DNA of 64,000 nucleotides, from NCBI GenBank assembly GCA_015143295.1, contig CM026563.1, positions 4,278,001 through 4,342,000 of the forward strand, in the 5' to 3' direction. The position numbers were made by a program, and so were the translations under genes. The notes beneath the pieces were generated by a model. It saw nothing but the letters and a program-made list of their open reading frames with translations. It was not told the origin of the DNA and did no database searches. Source of the stretch: Tetracentron sinense. Its lineage: Eukaryota > Streptophyta > Magnoliopsida > Trochodendrales > Trochodendraceae. Shown here piece after piece: positions 23,701 to 35,700 of the stretch; within the stretch, counting starts at the first letter, position 1, and every line of letters starts with the position of its first letter.

Positions 23701-26700
23701 GCAGACACCTAATGAGAAGTAGATGATGAACATATGCCCCACAAAAGAAGTCGGCGTCAGCGGCAAATTGGAGACTGGACATATGAACAAGGGGTGTCCT
23801 TATGAAAACCTTCCCAAATCGATGGGGAGGCTCAATTAATCATCTGGCTAAGGGCCTCAGTAGCATGATGAAGAAGAAGGGGGATAACGGGTCACCTTGG
23901 CCCGAACCTCTAGAACTTTGGAAGAAGCAATGGGGATTGGGGTGAGCCATTAATTATCCCAAAACCCAGATGCTGAAGCATGTAGTCTAGAAAGTCCCAG
24001 TTTACATGGTCATAGGCTTTTTTCATATTGATCTTACAAATAATGCCTAGGACCCCTTTCTTTAGCCTATCTTCAACGCCTTCATTGGCTATCAGGATCC
24101 CGTCAAGGATCTATCTACCCTCCACAAAAGCACCTTGTGATTGGGAGATGATGTAACCCATAACCTTTTTGAGTCTCAAAATCAGCACTTTGGAGAGAAT
24201 TTTGTACACACTACCTATTAAACTAATAGGTCTAAAGTCCTTAATATCCAGAGCGTCGGGCACCTTAGGGATAAGGGCTATGAAAGAGAAATTCAAGACT
24301 CGGTCAAAAGAATTTGACTGATGGACTGCATGAAAGACTTTCATTAAATCTTGCTCTATAAAGCGCCAACATTTTTTATAAAACTCAATCGAGAACCCAT
24401 CAAGCCCAAGGGCTTGGATGGTTTGAAAGATTTCATCCATTGAGAACGGTCCCTCCAAGGACACCCTTGCCTCCTTAGGGATACTATTAAAGGGCAGACC
24501 GTCCAATTGCTGCCTAAAGGATTGGTCTTCCTTATATTAGTTTTCGTAGAAGGATGCAACTAGTGCACCTAAGTCATTTTCACTATCCAAACGCGTGTCC
24601 TCTATCTTTAGCCTCAGAATTGTGTCGACTCTCTCAATCTCTTGCAATGGTATGCACACCTCTTAAGCTCACCACGTGTCTTCTTTGATACCCATTAACT
24701 ATGGTTAAGATTCACTCATTGGTTAATTTTTTTGAAAATATTTTTCTAAAAACTAAGGTTAGATTATTTAACATTAAGGATAAGTGAATCTTAATCATAA
24801 TTAATGGATATCAAAGAGGACACGTATGAAAATATCAGGTGTTATTGTCACCTTCCTTCAGCCACCTAACACAAGATTTTTGCTTCCAGTTGATTTCTTT
24901 GCATCTCAAAATGTGACGGAACTCAGTTTTAAGCATCCCCCACTTTGTAGAGTCAAAAGGCGATAGGGAGGAGGCTTCTTCTTTTAGATCTAAAGCTGCA
25001 ATGTGCTCCAAAATGTCTTTCTTTAAAATGGAAATGATCCCAAAAATTTTGCATTCCATTTCTTGAGTGCCACACATTGTCTAATTCTCCCCAAAAATCC
25101 AAAGACTCGGAGGGGCACGACGACCCATAGAAGCTTGAAAAAACCCATTGTGAGCCCACCATGCCGGACCTGTAGAGGATTGAAAGAGAATAGGGGCCTC
25201 TTCATCTAAGACGTCTACAAGGTCCTTATCCCATACGATGAGAATGCCTGCTGCATGATTGATTGTAGGGATGGCCGATCAATTTGGATTGGGGCCCCAA
25301 CACTCTTCCACGATTTGGTTAGACATCGAGACAATCTTTGTCTATTGCAAACAAAGGATTGCTGGGCTCTTTTTTATGAATGAGCTCCCTCACTGCTAAT
25401 TGCTTGTCCTTGGTTCCTAGACCCCGAATATTCCAAGAAAGTAAGCAAGAATCCATCACTAATTAACAGAATAACCCCAAGATCTCCTAGATTGATGCTT
25501 GCCTATGACCCTGGGACAACCCTCATAGTTGACACCACTAGACAACCTTCGAAGTTCGATGGCATATTTCCTATTGGTTCCCTTATTATATGAATCAACC
25601 ACCTCGACGGACTACTAGGGGCCTGGGCCTCAAGATGTAGGAACAAATTCTTAACTTCCCCTCTCGACCTGAGAACGATAGACCTATGAATTTTCCAAAC
25701 TCCTCAACCTTGTCTAAGACCCACTTTGAGTACTAACATTGGTCATTGCCGCTAGGTTCACCTGACATGAAGCCTAAACCCTCGCCTAAGACTACCCAAG
25801 AGTGATTTAGGGACATTGACGCTGGGTCGCCACCATCTACTGAAATGTCCTCAAGTGGCAGAGCTTTGCTCTTGCCAAACAAAACCCTAAACCGAGGTGG
25901 TGTCCTATTTTCATTGGAAAGCAATTCTGAATTAAAATTCTTTGAAGCATAAACCCTCCTCAAACTAATGCTATTCACCCCATTATTGCTTGATGGAGAA
26001 ATGAGAGGGATAGCAGTAGCAGAGATCGGGGGCGTACCTGACACATGCAGAGAGATCATGAGATCCACCAACCCCTTACGCAAAGGTTTTGAATGCGATA
26101 CCTTTGAGCTTTTTTCGACGCTCAACTCGTTGGTGCATTGAACTTTTTCATCTGTTCCCACTGCTGTTTACCCTGAACAAGCTGACAAACCTAGACAAGA
26201 AGGGTGTTCCATAGGACCCTTTGGAACGATTTCACCTTGGTTCGCATGTTGAGTTTTCCAAAACTGGCCCAAGATAGGCTCTAATGGGACTAACTTATGA
26301 GTTACACCCACCCTGGGGCTGGAAGTAGACGAGCGACCACTGCTATATAGAGAGTTCGGCGATGTAGGGCCCACTTTGCTCCCAGACGCCTGATCCCCAA
26401 CTGAAGGATTGTCGGATTTAGAGGAGGCCTCAATCACATAAAAATGTCTTCCGCTTTTGTTTGGGGAAGGAGAGTGGTCGTTACAGAATCGAAGAGCCGA
26501 TAATGGGTTAGTATGAGCTGAGGAGCCCTACCGATTGAGATGGCACATCTCCCAACTGATCTGAGGAGGAGGAGGAGGAGGAGGAGGAGGAGGAGGAGGA
26601 TCCACTGTCTTGCGAATGATACCACCTCGACTCTTCAATACGGTGAACATGAGGTTGCACTTCATTAGACGGAGAATCCTCAGATCCACCTGGTGATAGA

Positions 26701-29700
26701 AACCCTTCTCGTGGCTAGCGAATGATTGTTCGAACTAACTCAGTTTCCAGAGTAAGTGGTTGAGGACGACTCACACGAAGACACCCTAGGCGGATTATAA
26801 TGGGATCCAACCCAAAAGGGTCATCACTCGAAAGGCCATTGAATCCACACTCAAGCGGTTTGGGAAAGTTATTGGGCCCATGCTTTCAAGTAATGGGTCC
26901 AGGTTGAACAAGTCATTTGGGTCCACTTTAGGTAGTGGGCTAAGGCTATTTTTGGATTGGTTAGAACTAGGGCTCATGGGGTTACAGGGCCCAAACAAAG
27001 CCGCTTGTGGGCCAAAGGGGAGATCTATGGGTTGTTTACCTTAATTGGAGGGAACGAGTCACCCTGCCAGTTGTTGCCCTTGATTCCACCCCCTCTGCCA
27101 CATCTGTACCCACTTGTATATTAGGTGGGTTGCCCTCTTTCACTGGTAAGGAAATTACCCTGGGGCGTCGCTTTCGCCTCTACCTGAACTGTTACCTCTT
27201 CCTCTTGACACAGAAGACTCTAGGAGGGGTAGGTTATGATTCTTCAACTACTGCTGCTACTATCTTCTGAGGCATCACGTTGTTCAACGATAGGCCCAGA
27301 GTAACCCTAGAGTCCCCTATGCTTAGGTGCCTTGATGGAGACCTCACAATCCACAAATGGAATGAGCTCATTCCAAGACTTGCAATGAGGTACGGGATTG
27401 GGATGGTGTACGACTCGTTCAAAATTTGAATTGCTTTCCTTTGTTGGATAATTGCACATCGGAATTTGAATGTCGCCGGAGTTGCCAACTGCATCAGTAT
27501 GAAGTACTTTCACAATTATCGTATAGAAGAAACCCCTATCCGGGATTCTGCTAACTCGAGGGATTCCAGCAAGACTGCACTCTCTAACGCGGATGCGAGC
27601 TACCCTAAGGTCTCAGCGCGATGAGGTACGGTAATCAATTTCCAAGAGCCCCTCACACGCATCCCCGATGCTTGGAAAAGTTTCAGATTTCAAGAGGTGG
27701 AGAGGGATACCGAGTAGACCCAGCCAAATAGATCATAGTTGAGCAACTTGAACCCCATTAAACGAGCCCCATCATTGTTTAATCAAGATGGATCCTCTGT
27801 TAGGTAGGGGCCATGGATCGTTAACAGAGAGGTCCTTGACCGTGGAATGTCGTTTGAATATAATTATGCCCATGGCAGTGTTGAAAGGGATGAGCAGACA
27901 TTGCTCGTCGAAAGGAAGAAGTCCATTCACTATTTTTTCCAGATTGAACCAACTTTCTAATGCGTCGGTGAATAAGCAAACTAGCGTTGTTTCCCACCAG
28001 CCTAGTAGTGGTGGGAGCTTTTTGGAGGGCGTTGTAGTTGGTTTGGGTCTTAGTTGGTGGTTGAACGTGTCTGACCTCCTAGTGACAGTGGAGGAGGTAA
28101 GGCGACGATTGCCCGCCTTGTTGAAAGCCGAGGGATGAGGTGGTAAAGCTTTGGTAGGAGAGAATAATTTCAGCATTTCAGAGACTCCCCTGGGAAGATA
28201 ACCCACCTACTTTTCCCCCCTTAAATTGGTTGATACAAGAGGGATATGAATTCCCATTTGGTATTCCTCTTTTTCTCTAAAACAAGGGCACTGATGGTGC
28301 CGGAAAAGCGATCAACCCGATAGCCATCATTCTTGGCCAAAACACAATCCGAGAAGAATTTTAACACCCACCAGAACGCCGTAATCTCTATCTATATTTC
28401 CACCGAGAAACCCCTCCCTCTCTTAATGATTCCGAGAGTTACATGAGAGTTTTCCCCCTCTTCAATGAAGTTGAAACTTTTCAACTCAATTTGAAAGATT
28501 CTGCCACGCATTCTTAGTGTCACCAATGTGATTCTCGCCCAAGCTCCCTTTGAAGATCTAACCCTTCAGGGCCTGGAAGCTAGGGATTTCAACAAGTAAA
28601 CCAACAGGTCGCCTCCTCATTTGGGTCCATCCATGTGTTGTAGAATAGACCTACGAGGAGAGAGACCTGCAAGAGCACAACCTTTTGAGTCGCATATCAA
28701 GATACCAGACCAAGGTGACCTGAATTGTTATGACCCCAAATCCTACCTTTACCAAAATAGGACCTTAGGTCGCCACATTTCTTAAACCTGCTTAAATCAA
28801 TGACATACAAGGCGTACAACACGAGTTTCCAAAAATGAGAATAACAAAATTCGATATATAAAACCAATCCATCCTGCTCAAGTCTATGCTCAACATAAAC
28901 AACCCACTATAAACAAATAGTCTAAAATTCAACTATAAAGGTAATCTGATGAGCAACACTATCTAAGAGTCTATTACAATTCTCTTAACCGAAACAAAAC
29001 ATTAATAACTAATAGGGGTAACTATCCCTGGCTCCCTCCTCGGAAGGCTCATCTTCTCCTCCTTCCTCGATGTAGGCCTCCTTAATCCACGGCTCACCTA
29101 CAAAGTCGGGCTCTACACCTACCAAGACAAAAGTCTGGCTGAGTACAAAAACACTCTGTGTATATAAAATCCAACCAACAACATAGTATCCCTGCACTTA
29201 GTTAGAATCATAACGAATAACATAATAACATAATCAGAGTGCAGAAGAACATGTACTCATATACATCATATCATCATCTTGACTCATGTACTTGTGAGAA
29301 CCTTAGACTTAGGAGACAACGTAAGACCATGTACTTGTGAGATGCTTATGCTTATGAGTCTTGAGCAGCTTATTCAGATCATGCACTTATTCAAATCCTT
29401 CATTAGGCTTATTCAGTCTATCAGCCGTATGCAATGCTTATGCTTATGAGTTTTTGAGCAGTTTATTCAGACATACACTTATTCAGATTCCTCATTGGGC
29501 TTATTCAATCTATCAAGCTAATGCAATGTTTATGCTTATGAGTCTTTGAGTAGCTTATTCAGATTCCTCATTGAGCTTATTCAGTCTATCAAGCGTATGC
29601 AATACTTATGCATGTGTTTCACGTGTGTGACTTGTGAGACTTTTATCTTAACATATAAGTGAGTTTGTGCATAAGTGTTGCAATTAACATTCGAATTGGT

Positions 29701-32700
29701 CAACGCTTAGATTTCGATCTCCTACCATAGAAACTCCACTATACTGTCCCATACCATATAGTTAAAGAATTCCCTGTTTGAAAGATTTTCTTCTAAGTAT
29801 TGGCTTACCCGAATGTCCATCACCATGCAAAATAATTAGACATAATTTAACAAACAATCACATATATATACCTTATCATGATTCTTAACATAATTCATAA
29901 TCAATTTCACAAACATTCTTAAGTTATTCATTTTCCATTACATTGGCTCATCTTCCATTTCTCATCAATCCCCAACCAAACAATCCATTCACATACATTC
30001 TCATCCTCCATTTTACTCATCCATAGTATTAATCATCACATAATAGTTCATAGAACCCCAATTCATATTCACAAAGCTATTCACATTATTAATTTACATA
30101 CTCTATTCTCCATTTCTCATAATATAACTATATTCATGCCAATAATTCAACATTTCTACCTTAATCAATCGTAAAGCATACATATAATCTTAATAGAGTT
30201 AAGTTGGATAGTATATCGACCTTAGGGACCGTTCCCTTCGATCCAAAATGCTCCTAGATGTTGATTTTCAAGTTTTTCTTGCAATCTCCTTCATCTCCAA
30301 GCAATTCATTCCTTAGAACCCTAGGTTTTTTTTCATCTCTTTGCCAAATTAGGTTTAGAAATATTAGAAACCTAAAACCCTCAAAATAGAATCTCTATTT
30401 ATAGCCTAGGGGTTTAAAACTCTGATTTTCGTAACTTTTTTAAAAACCTGAATCGCGATTTGCGATTGATCGTCATATTGGGCCATCAATTGTTGCGTCT
30501 GCTGCGATCGATTGTCGAAGAAACAGAAGCTTCGCAAATTTTTTGGTTCAGGACGATCGATCGTCACGTCAGTGCAATCGATTGTCGTACAAACAGGGGG
30601 CTTACCCAGATTTCAGGTTCGTGGCGATTGATCGTCGGGTCTCTTGTGATGGATCGTCGATTTTGATTTTCCACCATGATAACACTTAAACATTTAACCC
30701 ACACTACACCGCTTAGATATAATTAAATATGCATAAAAACATTCCCAAAGACTATTATTCCCATATTAATTGTATTAAGGGTATGAAAGAAGGTTCGGGT
30801 CTCTACATGAATACTGATCAGAAACTCACGGGCTACTCCCTTGACTGAACACTCACAGGAATACCATCGCTCTGTAAAACTTTGATATGAACACTCACCA
30901 GAAACTCGTGGACTACCCCTTGATAGTGGGTGTTCTGTTTATCTAACTAATGTTATCAAATATTTTCTCACTAATCCCATCGCCGTTTACTGGAGGCTTC
31001 AACTTGCAACAACTCACTCCTATGTGCTGGGCAACCTAATTAGCAATTGATTCCATTTAGGTTAATCAATAGTTACCTAACTCCCTAAGACACGTGCAAG
31101 TTACAAACTAAATAGGCTCTAGTCTCTAGGAAATGCTCATGATGGAATAAAATGGCAGAACACGAATCTTGTTGCAACCCCAAATAGTTGGGATAAAGGC
31201 ACTGATGAAGAGGAAGATTAGGTTATTGTTCGTAGTTTTGTAAAATATATAGCAAATTGTAAGCATGCTAAATGAACCAAAATAAAAATTAATTAACTAT
31301 GTATTTTACATCTTGTTCACTGTTCTGCTGCTCGTAACTGCTTAAGATCCTGTTTGTTATACTGACCTGATTTCCATGAAGCCTTGGTTGTCTTTCTGCT
31401 TTTATCTTGAATCATTAATCATGGCCAAAACCACTGACTTTTTCTTCTTTTTCTTCTGTTCAAATCTGCTCTCAGTCCTGTTATGTCGCTTTAAGGTCTG
31501 CAAAAATGGGGTACTTGTCTGTCTGTTTGGAATTGCTTTAGTTGCATCACTCTTTTGTCTTTGAAACTCTATCTTTATTTCATAATTAACCCAAAATTTT
31601 GATTAAGCCTGAGAAAATATTTGTTTTTTTTTTTTGGGACCTCAAATTTTGACAATGTTTCACCCATTTGAATTCAACAAAGCTTGTTAGCTCCTTATTC
31701 ATAGCTGTCATATGTATTGCTTTGTTCTCAACTGAACCTTTCCATATTTGATCCAAAATATTGGTTTATTTGAGGCTTTTCTGGCTCATGATTAAGTCTG
31801 TGGCTTCAGATAAAAATCAATAAACTTCTGATTACCCATGTCTGAATCATCGCCATATATTTCATCCATGGATGATATTTCGTATAGTTTTGTATTTGTA
31901 CTCTTGTCAAATTATGCCTTGGATCTCCTGGAAGTTATGATTTCTAATGTTATTAACAGGGTTTCTGATCCAGCTCAATGCTTTTGTTAACCTTCATTTA
32001 ATTTAATCTATTTGATATTCCATTGGTCAGATATGATGGTTTTCTCTATGTGGAAATCGTGGATAGAATCCAAAGTGGTAAACATGAGACATAATCAATG
32101 AGCGAGCCCCCATCATTTGCTTGGTTCATCACCTAGGAGTGATTCTACAAAAGATAACTTGATCATATGACAGTAACCATCAATATATCTCACTTTTGTA
32201 TGGTCATAAAAGATATGGTGATAAGTCCACAAAGATAGTTTATAGATTGGATATATGCAATATTTTACTTTGCTCGACTTGATGTATGAGATCTTCCTCG
32301 TGGAATCATTGAAGGGCCAGTCTCATCCTCCATTTTACCACATATACCAGTATATTGTGTGAAGATGTGTGCCTGTATTCTACTGATCAAAAAAAGAAAG
32401 TGTGCATGTAGTCTACCGATGGGTTCCTTAGACTTATTCATCAATTTGCATAATTTTGCTACGTTTTGCTATCATATGCAAGGTGGTCTTATTTAGAATA
32501 TTAAACTTTGATATCTTGCATAAAAATTTCAGAGGTACATGCAACTGGGAGTACATTTGGAACTTACTTCCGTGTTACAACATATGGAGAATCTCATGGA
32601 GGCGGTGTTGGCTGTATCATTGATGGATGTCCTCCTCGGCTTTCTCTCTCAGAAGCTGATATGCAACTAGAACTTGACAGAAGGTACTTGATATTTGAGG

Positions 32701-35700
32701 ACTCACCTTTGCCATATTCACTTGTTAAGTTTTGTATTTAGATGGAAGCATGTGCTTACTTCCTTGATAGTAGTGTGGCATTTGTTTCTTACTAATGAAC
32801 CAAGTAACTGGGAATGCAATCAAGATATCGAGGTAAACACCTCATTTTTGCACCCCTATTCCTCCTCCTTTTGGTTCTTCAAGGCTCCAAGAAATCCACT
32901 CAAATGCTCTTACTAAACCCTTCACTATAGCCCAACACCCATATCCTAGCCCAAGCCAAGCCCAAAAATCTAAGAAAAAGCTCAATTCAGCCAAAACCCA
33001 GGCATTTGCTCGAGCCAATCCAATCTCGCTCGAGCAAGATTGTAAGTGGCATCTCTCTCGAGCGTGATCAAGTTTGCTCGAGCGAGTGCAAAACTAGTAG
33101 CCAAATTTTGTTTGTCATTATCAATTGCTCTCGGGTTTAGCATCTCGCTCGAACGAGATCAAGTTGGCTTGAGCGAGTGCAAAACAAGTAGCCAAAATTC
33201 TAATGGTCACTCTCAATTGCTTTCGGGTTTAGAATCTCGCTCGAGCGAGTGTCGCAGAGAGCGTCTTTATCATTGGTTGGATCTCTCATTTGATCCTCTG
33301 ATTGCTTCTCTTTCTCTCGCCAACCCCTCCTTTATTCACTAAACTACCCTAACCTTTCAAAATCCCATAAATACCTCACCCCCATAACCTTTGATTCCAT
33401 TCCAAATTTCCTACACAAAACCTCTTGCAAAATTCTGAGAAAACCCCAACCAATCCCAAATCCGAAATTCTTACACTCTAAGTCCTAGAGATTGAGTAAA
33501 GTCCGTAGAGTAGAGGGTGGAAGCTCTCTAGGACAACTGTCTCTAATTCTACCCAACTTTGGACCTTGGAGAAGGAGCTTGTTGGGAGTAGGTTCCTTTC
33601 CCTCCTGTCTTCTTTCATGTTTATTGTTTCAATTTATAGTCCATCTCTAGAAACTCAGAGAAGGCCTCTTCCCGTTACAAGAGTAGTCGAGGCCTCCTAT
33701 GTTGCATTTCGCAACATAGGAGGCGCCAATGAAAGCAAGGAGAAAAGGTATTCATTTCTTTGTTTTCTTTCATGCATACATCTCTTCTCTTATTGTTCTT
33801 ACGTTTTTTTGCTAAGTCCGAGTGGATCAATGAATGATGCAAGGCCCCCAAGAGGAGTTGTTATTCGAACTACATTGACGATATTAACTCGATCGCTTTA
33901 GACAGGGAAATCTCATCGGCCATTCTGTTGGTGCCCATGCACTAGCAGCTGCCATCCCATCAGCTTGTCAGCATTAAATGCTTGAGGCGAAGCAATAATG
34001 CCTCGCAGACCTAGCGTTAGTCCCCATAGGACTGCCAACTGCCCCTGATCCAAGAGGATTCATCCTCTCGGATGAGCTTAGTGCTAGTCCTCATGAGGTT
34101 GACACGTGACCCTGATCCGAGAGGATTCATCCTCTCGGGACAAGCTTGGTGTCGATCCCCATGGGACTGACACCTGACCAGCTGACCCTGATCCGAGAGG
34201 ATTCATCTTCTCTGACAAGCTTGGTGTCAACCCCCATGGGACTAAAACGTGACCCTAACCCGAGAGGATTCATCCTCTCGGTCAAGCTTGGTGCCAGCCC
34301 CACGGGACTGACACCTGGCTCTGATCTGAAAGGATTCACCCTCTCGGATGATGCGATCCCGATCTGAGAGAATTCACCCTCTTAGACGAGTGTAGTGCTA
34401 ATCCCTATAGGGTTATCGAAGTGAAAATGCTCTGCATCCAATCTTAGTTTTGCAATTGCCCTAGACTTTCCAGTTCCTCTAACCTAACCTAGGTTAATGC
34501 TTAATCCCTGTTAACTTGCCAAACTACCCCTTTGCTCATGCATGAGCCTAAACTGTCCAATAAAAATCAAAAATACAAAAACATTCCAAAACCCCCCCAA
34601 AATTAACTTAGCATGCTCGATCAAACTACATTGGCTTGATCCCACCAAGTTGGGTATGTAGGCAACCCTAACGGGTCCGGTCCCCCCCTAGGTTAGTTTT
34701 CCTTTCCATTTTAATTTGTCCTTTAAATAAGCATGAGTCAAATAGCATTTCTAAATTCCTTTGCAATTTCATATTAATTAGCTTAGACTTAGGGAGTAGG
34801 TAACCATCTTCGGATGGGGTTTGGGGGTGCCTAACACCTGCTCCCAAACTTAAATGAATCACTTACCTAGAATCTCAATTGGACCTTAGGCCTTATCCAT
34901 TTCATTCATGGGATCCTATTTTCCAAAAATAAATAGGTGGCGACTCCCAAATAGGCATTTAGTGTTGTTCACAAGGCTCGTCTCTGAAGGAAAGGCGGTA
35001 AATTTTCGTTCTCACAATCTAATTATGCATCTCTTAGTGCTATTTCATCCTTGGTAATTACAGAATATGTCATTTAATCATACTAAGCTTTTGATCTCTA
35101 ACAATCCAAAAACTTTTAAAAGTAGTTATACCTGAATTAATTGTTGTACCCAGGAGGCCAGGTCAGAGCCGAATAACATCCGCTAGAAAAGAGACTGATA
35201 CATGCCAAATATATTCTGGAATTGCTGAAGGTTTGATGTTATCCTTTTGAATCTTTTGCTTGTATAGTGCCCTTCAGTTAGAATTTTTATTATTATCTTC
35301 AAGGAACAGGGAATGTACTGATACACGATTTATTGACTGCAGGAGTGACTACTGGGTCTCCAATCATGGTCAATGTGCCCAACACTAATCAGAGAGGACA
35401 TGTGAGTATATGAATGTTGGGGGCTTATGTAATATTGGTCTGAAGGCAGATAAGTATAAAAATGAAAAATGACGATATTTGAGTAGAATGGCTCAGACTT
35501 TCTAGGACACTGTAAACATGGAAAATGTACTCATCAATCAGGACTGATTGAAATGTTTGGCCCACCTTTTTGATGGTCCATGGTGTAACAATTGCATTCA
35601 ATTGGACAAACACTAACATTGATTAATAGCTAAAATGCAGGTAAGTAAATCCATTTTATTTGTTGGGAAAACCTCCTTACATATAGGATTTTCCGTTGTT

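Larger units (their letters stand above)
18085..28725 (-). mobile_element. Non-LTR retrotransposon (L1-like LINE) in CS intron 1
   Basis: Read on the minus strand, the order is ORF1 (from 28511), endonuclease (from 25456), reverse transcriptase (24655-23400), a C-terminal zinc-binding (zf-RVT type) region split between 22786-23195 and 18301-18767, then an A-rich tail (complement of the T-rich run at 18085-18118). Removing the hAT insertions at 21941-22777 and 18768-21896 joins GRFTVR to [10 protein letters not shown]...FKVVWHPS, a continuous LINE C-terminal motif. The element is full of stops and frameshifts. The 5' end is obscured near the solo LTR at 28726. Confidence 0.88.
28726..30807 (-). 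mobile_element. Solo LTR, family A copy 3
   Basis: Its + strand reading is TGTTATGACCCC...GGGTCTCTACA, with a perfect 5-bp TSD TGAAT (28721-28725 and 30808-30812). It is about 400 bp shorter than the other two copies, with its own internal tandem repeat at 29340-29600. Confidence 0.94.
32829..35016 (+). mobile_element. Probable solo LTR in CS intron 2
   Basis: It starts near GAGGTAAACACCTCATTTTT and ends near GGTAAATTTTCGTTCTCACA, patterns I associate with long LTRs of the Tat/Ogre branch of Ty3/gypsy. It has a TATA-like box at about 33366 and two internal repeat clusters. No clear TSD was found, so the borders are approximate. The host intron flanks are ordinary AT-rich sequence. Confidence 0.55.

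Noticed and set aside
34127-34367. Open frames on both strands (about 70 codons each)
   Set aside because: Both are by-products of the tandem hairpin array.
32829-35016. TSD for the intron-2 LTR
   Set aside because: The flanks GATAT and ATCTA do not match in any simple register.
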